NCBI GenBank assembly: GCA_026018925.1
Contig: JAKSZU010000007.1
Span: forward strand, 96,373,501-96,437,500
Length of the DNA stretch: 64,000 nucleotides
Reading direction: 5' to 3'
Source of the DNA: Tupaia tana
Lineage: Eukaryota; Chordata; Mammalia; Scandentia; Tupaiidae
The translations under genes and the position numbers were made by a program. Below, piece after piece: positions 45,276 through 57,828 of this stretch (within the stretch, counting starts at the first letter, position 1; every line of letters begins with the position of its first letter). The notes under the pieces are model-generated. The model saw nothing but the letters and a program-made list of their open reading frames with translations. It had not been told where the DNA came from and made no database searches.

Positions 45276-45596
45276 TTATAAGCTATTTGATTGCATAAAA
45301 GCAACCATCCATTTGGTAGTGAGAGAGTTTGTGAGGATGGAGTCAGATGGATAGATATTACATGACTTTATAGTGGAGGGACATTTAAAGCAGTAACCAT
45401 GTGAGCTGAAAGTGGCTTCAATAAATAAAGAGTCAAATGCAGGTTGGGCAGGAGATGCGGTTTTTGGTAAAAGAGAATGAGGATGGATCCAATCTTGGAG
45501 AGAGTACCCAAGTTCCCACTTCATCTCAATGGCAGAATAACTTATTCCCATTAAGTTGTGTTGCAAAATACCTTGGGTGCTCCCTGCGTGTTTCAT
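45276..45596 (-). pseudogene. ERV3 env surface-region relic
   Basis: A 106-codon open piece between the env TM and integrase. ELGYSLQDWIHPHSLLPKTA and GYCFKCPSTIKSCNIYP (Cys-rich) suit a decayed surface unit, but no diagnostic motif is present. Assigned by position. Confidence 0.4.
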
Positions 45597-46399
45597 ACAG
45601 AAAGCAGTCTGGTGATAGCTCTGACCCAGAATTTTTTTTTTTACCTAAATTAGGAGAATCCAAGATGTTGAGCCTTTATAAAATCTAGTTCTTCTTCAAT
45701 GATCTTAGAGGAGGTGTCAGTCCTACTGTTGCACCATCAAGAATTGTTAAGTCTAACAATGTAGTCAACAACATCCCTTGGATCAGAAACATTTTGAGAC
45801 TATGAAGTTCAGTTGGTATAGGTGGGGGTAGGGGTACCAAATATTTTTGGTGTCCTTGATCCAGACAAGGGGAACTGATCTGGACAGGTGTCTAGGCAGA
45901 CCAAAATCAGGGCTTCTCCCTCATTATTGGTCAAAGTTATGTTCTGAAGTTATAAAGGTACAATACAAAATTTCAAGAGAGTCTAGAGAATAGGCAAATT
46001 ATAGTACTGATGAAAGAGGCCCAACAAATAGTAGTTTGAGGTCATTAATGGGCTCAGGGGATTAAGTTGTCTCAGTCCTAGGAGACTGGAATGCATTGGA
46101 GTTGATGGTGTCAAGTGTGTGTCTCTCTTTCAAAGAGGGAAATTTCCAGGCCTCGACTCAGGTGTGGTGAAGCCAAGTGTCAATGTCAGACACCTTTAAT
46201 GCTGTTGCAGTGAACAGGATTACCAAGCAGGGGCCATTTCATGTAGCTGCAAGGGTAGGTGAGAACAAGGAAGGGCTTTTATAAGAACCAAGTCTCCTGG
46301 CTTATAGAGGGTCTGCCCTGGTTCCCAAGACTGTATATTGGACTCCACATAGAGTCCTTTGGAAACTAGCTAGGGAAATAATCTGTTTAACCAATTCTG

Positions 46400-47390
46400 A
46401 AGATTCGATATCTAGGAGAATATCACTTTTAAGAAAAAGCAGCTGTATAGCATCTCTAAGAGGTTAAGACCTAATTTAGAGGGGATGTTTCAAATCCTAA
46501 TTAGAGCAATGGGAAGAAGAGAAGTCCAAGACAAGTGAGAAGCCATGCTCATCTCTCTAACGTCACTTGCCTTTTCTACTTACTTTTCCTGAGCACGGGG
46601 ACCTCCAGGCACAATGTAGATGGTAATTTATGCCCAGTGCTTTAGATATTCCTTGGGGAAGTGAAGATTTAAAGGAGGGCCCATTGTCACTCGGCTATGA
46701 GTGAGACAGACCAAATCTAGGAATCTCTTTTTCTACCAGTGTATTAACTACTTCTGTGACTTGCTCAGTCCTGCAGGGAAAGGGATCTACCTAATTAGTG
46801 AAAGTATCAACTCAAATTAGAAGATACTGACATCCTCTTGATTTGGGCAAGTGAGTGAAATCTAGCAGCCAGTCTTCTACAGGATAGTGACCTCCCTTTT
46901 GAATTTGGGGCAAAACCAGGTGTTTGTTAAGAGAGTTTAACTTCTGGAAGAGTTCATGTTATTTAATTATTTGAGCCACCTGTAAAGATTTTCTCTCTTC
47001 TGAAATGAAAAGTCTGATGCAAAGTCTTTAGTATTTTCTATTGATTAGAAAAGAGAAGAAAAATTTTCCCTTCTTCATGTTGGAACCACCCTGAAGGCTG
47101 GAGTGAAAATCCTTTGGCTTAGGCCCCAGCTAATTCTTCCTGGGTATAGTGTGGACAGATTGATAACTTATTGGGCTGATTTTTATTAAAGGGCAAGTTT
47201 AGTCTCAGGGAGTTCCATATCTGTTGCAATTTTGGCTGCCTTATTAGCTATGGAGTTTCCTAGAGAGAACTCATCTTCACCTTTTTTATGGCTTTTGCAG
47301 GGTATGACTGCCTCTCTCTGAGGTAAGTTAACTGCTTGCAAGAATCTATCTTCTTGTGATATTTAACAGGAGATCCATTGGAAGTGAGAA
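46400..47390 (-). pseudogene. ERV3 RNase H end and integrase remnant
   Basis: Minus-strand readings include GNSIANKAAKIATDMELPET (end of RNase H: G-N-x-x-A-[DN]-x-A-A-K) at about 47180-47260. DWLLDFTHLPKSRGCQYLLI lies near 46830 and SDNGPSFKSSLPQGISKALG near 46680, the first and second catalytic-Asp regions of integrase. Multiple stops and shifts separate them. Order RNase H, integrase, env toward lower coordinates supports a minus-strand class I provirus. It is cut at 47390 by L1 sequence. Confidence 0.75.
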
Positions 47391-50095
47391 AATCATGCTC
47401 CTTCTACTCGGATGGTACAGGACAAGGATGCCCACTCACTCCTTTTTAATATAGTACTGGAAGTCCTCATCAACACAATCAGAAAAGAGAATAAAAGACA
47501 TTCAAATAGGAAAAGAAGAGGTGAAGTTATCTCTATTTTCAGATGACATGATTGTATACATAGAAGACCCAATGACATCCACAAAAAAAATTTCTGGAAG
47601 TAATAAATGAATACAGTAAAGTCGCAGGATCCAAAATCAACATATAGAAATCTTCTTCTTCTATATATGAACAGCAGGCAGGCTGAGATAGAACTGGAGA
47701 AAGTAATTCCACTTACCATAGCCACATAAAGTATAAAATACCTATGGATAAATCTAACCAAAGAAGTTAAAGACCTCCATAAGAAAAACTATGAGAAGCT
47801 AAAAAAAGAAAATGACACGAAAAAGTGGAAGGATATCCCATGTTACTGATCAGATGAATTAATATAATCAAAATGGCAATTCAACCCAAATTAATATACA
47901 TATTTAACACAATCCCAGTCAAAGTACTAGAGATATTCTTCACAGATCTAGAAAAGACAATTATACAATTTGTCTGGAATCAATTTGTCTGAATCATCAA
48001 TCATTTGTCCCATGCAAGAAGAATGGAATGGACAACATCTCACTCTCTGACCCCAAAATATACTACAAATCTGTGATAATCAAAACAGCATAGCATTGGC
48101 ACAAAAACAGACATGTGGATCAATGGAACAAAATAGAGACCCCAGAGATAAAAACCAAAGCATACAGCCAACTGATTTTTGACAAAGGTTACTAGTCAAT
48201 CCAGTGGGAAAAGAAAAGCTTGTCAGCAAATTGTGCTGGAAAAAATGGATATCCACCTGCAGAAAGATGACTCTGAACCCCTACCTCTCACCATTGACAA
48301 AAATCAACTCAAAGTGTATCAAAGATCTTAACCTAAGACCTCAAAGTATAAAACTACTGGTGGAAAACACTGGGGAAACTCTGGGAGTCATTCGATTAGG
48401 CAAACATTCTTAAATAAGACCCTCAAAGCACAGTCAATAATCCTAAAAATAGACAAGTGGTATTACATCAGATTAAGATGTTTCTTCATGACAAAAGACA
48501 CAGTAACCAATGTGAATGGACAGCCCTCAGAATGGGAGAATATTTTTGTGAACTATGCTTCAGATAAGGGGCTAATAACCAGAATACACAGGGAACAAAT
48601 CAGCTTACCTAAAAAAAAAAAGATCAACCCAATTAAAAGATGGAAAAATGAGCTGAACCAATAACTCTCTTAGGAAGCCATATGAATAGCCAAAAGGCAT
48701 ATCAAAAAATGTTCAACATCTTATCATAAGGGAGATGCAGATCAAAACCACAATGAGATATCACCTAACCTCAGTCAGAATGACTAAGATTACAAAGACA
48801 AAAAATGTTAAGTGCTGGTGGACATGTGGTGAAAGGGAAACTCTTCTACACTGCTGGTGTGAATGTAAACTGGTCCAACCACTGTGGAGAACAATATGGA
48901 GATTCCTCAAAGATCTAAAATTAGAAGTACCATCTGATCCAGTAGTCCCACTCCTTGATATCTACACAAAGAACTGAAGAATGCTTAGTCAGAAAAGTGC
49001 TTACACATCTATGTCTATTGTGGCATTATTCACAATTGCTAAGACATGGAATCAACCCAAATGTCAATGAACAGAAGAATGGATTGAAAAAGTGTGGTAC
49101 ATATACTCCATGAAATACTACTCAAACATGAAAAACAAGGCCCTGTCTTTTCACAGAAAGTGGATGAATATGGAAGATTTACTCCTTAGTGAATAAGCCA
49201 GGCTATGAAGGAGAGGCATTGTATGTATCCACTTAATATATACTGACTGTCCTCACTCTATGGCTGAAACTGTCCTCACTCTATGGCTGAAACAGAAAGA
49301 CTTGAAGATACAGAAACATAGAAAATGGTTATAGATACTGGATACAGTATGGGAAAAGGATGGAAGAAGGAGAAGAGTCTGAGGAAAGACATTAAGGAGA
49401 AAAATAGAGAGGAAAGAAATTTATGGGACAAAGAAATGGGTTATTATCTGTTGATGATAACATGTATTATGTTCCAACTGGACTTGTGAGAAATGTATTC
49501 ATGTTGGAACATTCACTTTACAAGCTAAGTGGTGTATGTGATTGAATGTATAAAAGAAACTAAACTAAACTAAACTAAACTATATATTTTAAAAAAGAAA
49601 AAGTGTGGCACATATACACAACAGACTACTACTTGGCCATAAAAAAAAAGAGAGAGAGAGAGACCCTGGCATTTGATCAAAAGTGGATGAATATGGAAGA
49701 TTTAATGCTATGTGAAGCAATCCAGAGTATGAAAGAGAAATATTCTATGTCTCTGCTTAATATATATTGAATGTCTGCACTCTATGACAGAAACTGAGAG
49801 ACTGAGAGACTAGAAGGTGTAAAGGCATGAAGAGTGATTGCAGATAGCAGAGACAGTACGAGAGGAAAATAGACATTATGGTAGGGTGAAAGGGAGGGAA
49901 TCAAGGGGAGAAAGAAAGAACAAGCAAAATTATTCAATGAACCAAAAAATGGAAAGAATCTGGTGATGATAATGTCTATGGTAATATCTTTGACTGGACT
50001 GATATACAATGTATTCATTGCTGGGAATATCCTTTTTGTGTGCTGTAAAGATGTATAATGACTGTATGCAAAGAAAAAGAAAATAAAAAAATACT
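47391..50095 (+). mobile_element. L1, 5'-truncated, with a duplicated 3' module
   Basis: It starts within the ORF2 reverse transcriptase (GQGCPLSPL-type sequence at about 47415). The ORF2 C-terminal region at 48735-48977 reads [39 protein letters not shown] and [12 protein letters not shown], ordinary mammalian L1. Frame breaks are numerous. After the first 3' UTR (to about 49590, with a TAAAC repeat) the last ORF2 segment and 3' UTR recur (49596-50095): AGTGTGGCACATATACACAA and TGGATGAATATGGAAGATTT match 49090-49180. It ends in an A-rich tail. Confidence 0.88.
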
Positions 50096-50099
50096 GTAT

Positions 50100-50690
50100 T
50101 TAAATAAAATACTTTTTCTTCCAATTTCAAAATAATTGTACATATTTGTGGGCTAAATTGTAATGTTCTTTTATATGTATATATGCTGTAATGATTAAAT
50201 CGGGTACTTAGTATATTCATCGCCTCAAATATATGTCATTTCTTTGTGCTTTGAACTGTCAAATTTCTCTCATTTAGCTGTTGAAAGTTTGAAATTATTA
50301 ACTAAAGTCACCCTACTGTGCTATACAAACACTAGAAGTCATTCCTCCTGGGTAACTGTAATTTTGTACCCATTAAACAACTTCTCCATATCCTTCCAAT
50401 CTTTGGACAACCACTATTCTACTCTATACTTAAGATCAACTTTTTTAGCATCTAGGTGTGAATGAGAACATGAGGTATTTGGCATCTGTGCATAATTTAT
50501 TTCATGTAACATAAGGTCTTCTAGGTTTGTCTGTGTTGCTGCAAATGACAGGATTACATTCTTTCTTACTGCCAAATGATATTCCATTTGTACATATACC
50601 AACATTTCTTTAAACATTTATCAAACGATGGTCATTTAGGTTGATTATGTGTATTGACTATTGTGAATAAACAGTGCTGTGATGAGATTA
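50100..50690 (-). mobile_element. Older L1 3' region, reverse orientation
   Basis: The forward strand carries the familiar antisense L1 text: TCTAGGTTTGTCTGTGTTGC TGCAAATGACAGG, CAAATGATATTCCATTTGTA and GACTATTGTGAATAAACAGT GCTG. Confidence 0.8.
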
Positions 50691-50899
50691 AAAAAATAGA
50701 AAATGAAAAAAATTCCTTCCCAGAATTTTAATTTTAATTTTAAGTGCATTTTAATCTTTATTATAGGGGTCATCTCTCTCCATCTCTCTCTGGTCAAATT
50801 TAAATAAATAAAGAAAGAAATGAATAAAAATGAAATAATTCTTTTAAGAAATCTACATTATAAAAATAGTTTGGTCTATCACACTGTACTGGTGTGGAT

Positions 50900-51164
50900 T
50901 TTTTTTTTTGAAGAGGTTTTTGCTATAGGGTGTGTGCGCTCACCAGACAGACAGAGAGAGAGAGAGACAGAGAGACAGAAAGCGAGAAATCACCCAGGAG
51001 GGATGGCCAAGCCACAATCCCTTCTCCTCCATTCTCCTCTCAGGACCTTGGGCATGCATGCACACGCGCCCGGTGTGAGTTTAAGCCACCAGGTCCAGGA
51101 CGCGAACCACAGTTGACTACATGGGAGTCCAGCGACACAGCCATTACACTAATTGCTGGTTCCC
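50900..51164 (-). mobile_element. SINE-A with 11-bp duplication
   Basis: Full-length reverse copy between CTGGTGTGGAT (50889-50899) and CTGGTGTGGAT (starting 51165). Confidence 0.95.
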
Positions 51165-51232
51165 TGGTGTGGATATTTAATGCAATGTAATAATGTTTAT
51201 TACTCCAACTAGTTTGGGTGGGTTAGAATATA

Positions 51233-52630
51233 TTGGATTGTTGAAAAAGACATGATGTATTTTTTCTGTCTTTAAAGGTCAATAGGTGTAAAAACCCAAT
51301 TGCCCATTTTGTTGGATAATGTTTTGCCATCTTTCAGCAAGCTTAAGTCCTCGTTCATAGTGAAAGTTCACCGTTTTTCATATTAGTAAAAAAACTAGAT
51401 TTACAGCCTATTTTAATTGAACATTGTGCCACACAAGTTTTTTGGTTTTTGGTTTTTCTTAGAAATTTTTTACTATAGGGCGTGTGTGCTCACTGGAAAG
51501 ACAGAAAGATAGAAATTGAGAATCACCCTCAAGGGGGGATGGCCATGCCAAAATCCCTTCTACTCCATTCTCTGGTCAGGATTTTGGGCATACATGCACA
51601 CACGTCCAGTGTTAGTTTCAAGCCTCCAGGTCTGGATCTTGAACCATGGTCAACTACTTGGGGGTCCAACAATGTAACCATTATGTTATCTACTGGTCCC
51701 AGTCACACAAGGAGTTTTAAGGAGAGTGAAACAAGTAGATGTCTGACAATTTAAGGTCAGAACAGTGTGGTGGATGTAGGAGCACATCCATCCAAGCTCC
51801 AATAATTTTCAATGGGTGATCAGCACTTGTGGTCTCACCTTGTCATGATGGAACACAATCTTTACAAATAAGCTCTAGACATTTCTGGATGATGAATTCA
51901 TTCAAACTGTCCACCTGCCATCAGTACAAATTCAAATTGATTGTTTGGTTCCTTGACAGGAGCTCAAAAAAACACACATTCAAATTCCACCACACTGAGA
52001 GCATAACGTTTCTCTGATGAATGTCTGCTTTTGATGTCATTTGAGGTGAATCGTCACATCAGTTCTAAAACCATTTATGCACCACGTGTTCTACACAATC
52101 GACTTCTCATCACCAGTTATCAGTCGCTTCAAAAAAGGGATTATTTCCCTCACACTTAATGAGCATATCGTAGATGTTTATATGCACTGTCAAATGAACT
52201 TCTTTGAGTTATGAGGAACCCAAATGTCAAGCTTCCTTAATGTATCCCAGCTTCTACAGGTGATTTTGAATGTTTAAATGATGGATGTTCAATGTTTCTG
52301 CAATCTCTCATGTCATGTAATGAGGGCTTGATGCAATCAGTGCCTTTATTTTCTTTGATGGGCCTCCCTGACAGAGAAGCATCATGGAGATCAAAATAAT
52401 GCACAGAATTCCATGAACCATCATTGGTGCTGATGTTCTGTGGCGCATTGTCATCATAAAGTTTACACAGCTTTTCACAAGCTTGAGGAGCATTCTTTCC
52501 TTTACAAAAGTAAAACAGTAAAATGTGGTGAAAGTGTAGAGCTTGGTTTTTCATCTTCAATGTGTTGAAAAAATCTCCAAAAACTCAACCAAATAGCTTA
52601 TTTTTTATCTTAGTGTGAAATGTCAGCTGA
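51233..52630 (-). pseudogene. Mariner (Tc1/mariner) transposase pseudogene, interrupted by a SINE
   Basis: The left end starts after TA with TTGGATTGTTGAAAAAGACA, a mariner-type inverted repeat. Minus-strand readings give GKNAPQACEKLCKLYDDNAP, GSWNSVHYFDLHDASLSGRP (helix-turn-helix region), YALSVWWNLNVCFFELLSRN, HPPHCSDLKLSDIYLF (HPPYSPDLxPxDYHLF, the DD34D signature region) and ERWQNIIQQNGQ (C-terminal ERWQK..EQNG). Stops are frequent. The far end is removed where a 5'-truncated HAL1 begins at about 52632. Overall it resembles the Hsmar1/mammalian mariner group. Confidence 0.85.
51445..51706 (-). mobile_element. SINE-A inside the mariner
   Basis: Reverse copy flanked by CCACACAAG and TCACACAAG. 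Confidence 0.9.
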
Positions 52631-52631
52631 C

Positions 52632-54178
52632 CAGATCTCCAAGAAGTTCTCAAGGAAGTGTTATATCAGGAAAATTAAATACAGACACACAGAAATAAGA
52701 GTTCAAAAACTAAGAAAATGGACAATTTAATCAGAGGGGCAAGTCTGGAGTTGAATATTATATCCCAGAATTTAATTGAGAAAATCGAACCACAACAGAA
52801 GATAAAGTACATGAGACTGAATTGGTGACATAAAATTTTATGATTTTTGACTAAAACATTGCTGATTTTCTTGTAGGCTTTGTTGTCCAGTTTTAAGGAT
52901 TTGTGTCCTGTCGTGAGCTGTCGATAGGCTTGTGTACCTACCATTTGAACAGAATCCTAACCTGTTTCCTGGCTTTAAGTTTTAAGAAACGTTCCTTAGG
53001 ATTTCTTATTTAAGTTAAAACTGCTTTCTTGAAATTACCAGCTGAACTTGCTATTGAAAGTAGTTAGAGTATTTAAGAAATTGTGTGATCAATACAACGT
53101 GGGGGGAATAGAATGGAAGACTACTGTAGTCACCAGACATAGTGTGAGAAGAGGGTGGGAAAAGGCAGAGGGTCAGAAATAGGGGTAAAAAAAAAATCTA
53201 TATCTATATCTATATCTATATCTATATCTATATCTATATATATATAACTAGAAATGGAAAATTTTTGATGATAATATGCATGATTAAGCCACTATGCAGT
53301 ATATTCTGTCTGGGAAATCACATTTTGTATGTTGTAACAATGCTTAGGGAATGAATGTAAATTAAGTTTAAAAAAATGTTTCGGGAAAAAAAACCCATAA
53401 AGCTGTTTTTCTTTAAATTAAAAAAAGCATTAAAAAACACCTATTTGGGAACCAGCAGTTAGCGAAATGGCTATGTTGCTGGACTCCCACATAGTTGACC
53501 GTGGTTCGCTTCCTGGACCCGGTGGCTTAAAACTCATGCCGGGCGCGTGTGTATGCATACCCAAGATCCCGAGAGGAGAATGGAGAAGGGATTGCGGCAT
53601 GACCATCCCCCCTGGGGGGTGATTTCTCGCTTTCTGTCTCTATGTCTCTCTCTGTCTGTCTGGCAAGCACACGCGCCCTATAGCGAAAACCTCTAAAAAA
53701 AAAAAAAACACACACACCTATTTGATGACTGCAGTAAGCTATATAACCCCAGTTAGGTGCTACTTTATAGTATGTTCACTCTACTCACTGCGGCTTATGC
53801 CTAAAGTCAGACTTGTGTTCATGGATATGTATATATTGGCTGTGATTGCTATTGAAAATATTTAGATTAATTAAGATATTTAGCAAAACAATAAAATGTG
53901 TGTGTCGGGGAAGGCATAGAAAGCAACAATTGATACCAGAGACAGGGAGGGAGGAGGGTGGGAGATGGCAGAGTGTGAGAGGGAATCAAGCATGGGAAAA
54001 AAAGGCAAAATATACAGGAAACAGGAAATGGAAAATTATTTGTTGACAATAACACATATGTTGATGTACTTGATTGAGCCAATATACAGTGTATTCTGGA
54101 TGGAAAAAATCTCATTTTGTATGCTGTAATGATGTACAGTGAATGAATGTAAATAAAAAAATTAAAAATAAAAAGAAA
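52632..54178 (+). mobile_element. HAL1 copy 2, 5'-truncated
   Basis: It starts in the last ORF1 codons (GACCAGATCTCCAAGAAGTT CTCAAGG) and passes directly into the HAL1 3' UTR, matching copy 3 (CAGACACACAGAAATAAGAG; ATTATATCCCAGAATTTAAT). The first 3' module ends near 53370. A SINE (53447-53710) follows, then the second module (53711-54160), and an A-rich end. A (TATATC)n microsatellite lies at 53195-53245. Confidence 0.85.
53447..53710 (+). mobile_element. SINE-A between the two 3' modules of HAL1 copy 2
   Basis: Forward copy with A-run and target duplication ACACCTATTT on both sides. Confidence 0.93.
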
Positions 54179-54559
54179 TGACATGGCAATAATGTAGATG
54201 AGAATGACTCCAGTACTTCCAAAAATAAATTAGTGCCATCTGTGGCAAAAATGCTTCATGACTTTTCTGACAATCCAATAAAGTAATGCTAATAATCTTA
54301 TCACCCTCATTTATGTTCTAAACACAATCATATGTTCATGTTTTCTTTACTGTACATGGTAGATTAGCTGTACTATATTTTTCCATTTTATATATTTTCT
54401 TCATGTATGTGCATGGTTTCTGTGTGTGGGAGAGAAGGGATTTCTATGTTATTGAGGAAGAGTTAAGAAGCTCATATTTAACATGCCACTGAAAACATTT
54501 GATATTTTGGTGCCATTTGAAGTGACATACTCCCAACATTTGAGTTATATTTTTTCTTT

Positions 54560-54786
54560 TAAGCGATTTTGCTATAGGTCATAAGTGTTTGTCAGAGAGA
54601 CAGAAAGTGAGAAATCATCCCCAGGCAGGATAGCCATGCAGCCATCTCTTCTCTTCCATTCTATGCTTTGGATTTTGAACATGCACACACTCATGCCCAG
54701 TGTGTTTTCAAGCCTCAAGGTTCAGAATTCGTCAGTCAACCATGTGAGAATCCAGCAATGTAACCATTACCCTATCTGCTGTTCCT
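54560..54786 (-). mobile_element. SINE-A-related, reverse
   Basis: AGCGATTTTGCTATAGGTCA to CCCTATCTGCTGTTCC. Diverged. Confidence 0.75.
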
Positions 54787-54838
54787 GTTTTACACATTTT
54801 CAAACATATTTTTCCATGTCCTATGTCAAATTCTGTAG

Positions 54839-55255
54839 GGACCAGCAGGTGCTGGTTATTAAGGTGCTGGACTCCCACATGGTCAACCAGGATTTGAGTC
54901 CTGGATCTGATAGCTTGCTTTTTCACTTACCCTCTCTGTCTACCTCTGGTGTGCATGTCTGCCCTATAGCGTGTTAAAAAAATAACAAAAAAGGGGCCAG
55001 CAGGTGATATAGTAGTTAGAGCACTCCACTCCCACATGGCTAACCACAGTTCAAGTCCCAGCCCCAGTAGCTTGAAACTCACACCAGACACACGGGCATG
55101 GATGCCCAAAATCCTGTGAGGAGAATGGAGGAGAAGGGTCTATAGCCCCTGGGGGTTTATTTCTCACTTTCTCTTTCTCTGTCTCTCCAGTGAAAGCACA
55201 CAACCTATAGCAAAAATCTCTCTATGATAATAAAAATAATAAATAAAATAAATCT
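54839..55255 (+). mobile_element. Two tandem older SINE-B copies
   Basis: A first copy (54839-54990) begins GGGACCAGCAGGTGCTGGTT and a second (54993-55255) begins GGGGCCAGCAGGTGATATAG. Both have B boxes and A-rich tails. Confidence 0.8.
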
Positions 55256-55259
55256 TTGA

Positions 55260-55750
55260 AAAGAAACATATGAACTCTGTAAAGATAAAAAACAAATTCA
55301 CTTTCCTCTTATCTACTCATTTTACTGACTACTTATTAGAATGTTGTATTTTATAGTGCTATCTCAACACTGTCAAATGGGAAATAGTTACACACTATTG
55401 TCTACACCTTATTCTTACCTTGTGTTTTGTTTCAGATCTCCAAGACTCAAACATGTATATTCAATCATCACCTATTTGATGCCATTTATACATATAACTG
55501 TCTCATTATGAGGTCAGGACTCACTGAGTTGGGCCTGTCATTTTTTTAGTAGCATCTTCACACCTGAACAGCTTGACTACATATAAAATATTTGCCAACA
55601 CTAATTATTTTAATCCATTAGAGATATAGTCTCCCTCTAGGAGACAGGTTATTTACTCAACCCCAGCAATTCCACAATTGCAATCCCATATCCATTACTC
55701 ACTAGGCAATATTCTATTTTTAAGCCAAACAAAAAAATGCCTAGGAATTA
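55260..55750. other. No named feature
   Basis: A/T-rich unique sequence without a recognisable exon or repeat. Confidence 0.4.
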
Positions 55751-55753
55751 ATA

Positions 55754-55975
55754 AGGGGCGAGAAAGTGGTGTGAAAGCTTAGGCCACTAAATCTCTCGCA
55801 ATTCAAGGCCTGAACTTGGGAGCATGAAACTCATGCCAGGAATGTATGTGTGTATATGCAAAATCCCAAGAGGAGAATAAAGGAGAAAGGATCACACCAT
55901 GGCCACCCCGAATGCTCTCTCTGTATCTCTCTGAAGAGTACAAGCACCCTACATCAAACTAAAAGCAATATTTTT
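55754..55975 (+). mobile_element. Diverged SINE-B
   Basis: GGGGCGAGAAAGTGGTGTGA head, AATCCCAAGAGGAGAATAAA body. Confidence 0.6.
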
Positions 55976-56850
55976 AATGAAAAAGGAAGAGTGGATAACT
56001 ATTGGTACAATAGATTTTTGAGAAGGAAATGTTTATCTTCCATTTTAAAAGTAGCCCCAAGTACCTTTAAACCTTTGTGCACATTAATCATTAAAACAGG
56101 TATTAAAGGCATCAGGTAAGATGAATATCAAAGTGACCTTAAAACCTAAACCTCCCAATGGTGTGTAAAAGTTAGGTTCTCTTACATGTAATTCCAATCT
56201 TTGTCACTACCAATATCCAGTGTAGTTCTCCCCTTCACAACATCCTTGATTAGGTCTCACCTCGCTTCTTTTTGAACCATTCCTGTAAGAGAACATGGTA
56301 CTTCACAAGGTGGTCCAGTCTGTTCCCAAACCAGTCTAACATTAGAAAGTCATTCCACAAACCCCAGGATGGTGCAGCAGTAATGTCACATTCTGTAATG
56401 TGGGACCCAGACAAGAAGGGGCCCAGGTTCCTATCCTGAGGTCTCTTTGTATAGGCTACATCTGTGATTGGGTCTGGGAACAAAGATAAATAAATGGGCT
56501 TCTTTCTTTTTAAAATGTCAAAACACTTATTCCAGCTGAGTGGACTCTAAACACTAAGGACACACTGTTGAAACACACAAATCATCTCATTTCAAAGATT
56601 TTGGTATGGCCCTTAACTGCTTCTCTGATGGCGAAGTGTCCCAACCCTTAATCATTCTAGGTTCCCTCATTTTGGGTGGGTAAGGATCTTCCAGAAAAGT
56701 GGTGTTCAAAGCTAAACCCAAAAGCAAGTTTCAGGAAAGGTTTACTTCAACCCCTTCTCACACCACAGGAGGGGAACATGTTTTCTCAAGAGCCTCACTG
56801 GAGAATACACCATTTGGTGATATAGAACATCAAGACTTTTTATTATTATT
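55976..56850. other. Unassigned sequence
   Basis: A minus-strand open frame at 56250-56483 (PQDRNLGPFLSGSHITECDI, GLWNDFLMLDWFGNRLDHLV) looks protein-like but matches nothing I recognise and has no clear splice sites. Confidence 0.3.
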
Positions 56851-56854
56851 ATTA

Positions 56855-57430
56855 TTTTTGCGTAGAGTGTGTGTGTTCTCCAGAGAGAGAGAAAGAGAGG
56901 AAGTGAGAAGTCAGCCACCAGAGATGTGTCCTGGAGTGTTCAGAGAAGCTATGCTCTAAACTCCATCTCTTAGACTCCAAAAATATTCAGACAAGGTAGG
57001 GCAACCTCTGTCTTTTCTCTGCCTCTGGCTGTCTGTCTCTCTGTCTCACACTCTCTCTCTTTAAATTTATAAATTTATTTTAAAATTTTTCAACCACTTC
57101 TCCTTGCCTTGGGCCTTTTCTTTCACTTGGTAATTCCAGAAGCCATTTTAAAGCTGAGGTGTGTTCTGGTGTGTTCTACGTGCCATGTGGTTTTCATTTT
57201 TTACGTGTTAAAAAAATATTTTTTCCTTTTTTTCAGTAGTGTTTTTCTAGTTTTTTTTTTTAACTTTCCTTTCCCACACTAAGCTTCACTCTCCACACAC
57301 TGAATGTCTAGATAGACCTAGATGCACCATAGCCAGATATCTGAATACTTTTAGAGTCATTAAAATACTGCTTATTGAACCTCCTACGTTAATGAAGAAA
57401 TTTCTGTTTATAAATCTGAACTCCTAATCC
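56855..57430. other. Weak SINE trace, then unassigned sequence
   Basis: GAGTGTGTGTGTTCTCCAGA GAGAGAG at 56862-56895 resembles a reverse SINE tail. The rest is A/T-rich and unassigned. HAL1 copy 4 sequence becomes recognisable at about 57430. Confidence 0.4.
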
Positions 57431-57828
57431 TTCTGTGGATAGCATATTGCAAAGCCCAGCAGAGGAGAGATTTTGTCACAGAATGACCAGAAACAACTGC
57501 AGAGGCAAAAGAAACATGAGAAATCAAGAAAATATCTTTCCCCTAAGTGAAAAGAACAATCCCTCATCATCCACAGACAGTACAGTAGAACTCATGGAAA
57601 TGTCTGATAGAGAATTCAGAATATTCATAGAGACAAAACTAAACGAGATGCAAGAGCTAGATAATGAACTCTAGAAGATGCAGGAGAAAAGAGACAATGA
57701 GTTCCAGGAGGTGTTGAAGTTCTTTCATGATCTGAAAGAGGAAATACACACCATAAAAAAGAATCAAATGGAACTGTTAGAGATGAAGGCGGCCATTTTG
57801 GAAATCAAAAACTTCCTCAAAAGTATTA

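Noticed and set aside
56250-56483. Protein-like minus-strand frame (LGPFLSGSHITECDI...)
   Set aside because: It loosely recalls a glutathione-transferase C-terminal pattern, but no family motif is definite and no splice-supported exon is visible. Not called as a gene.
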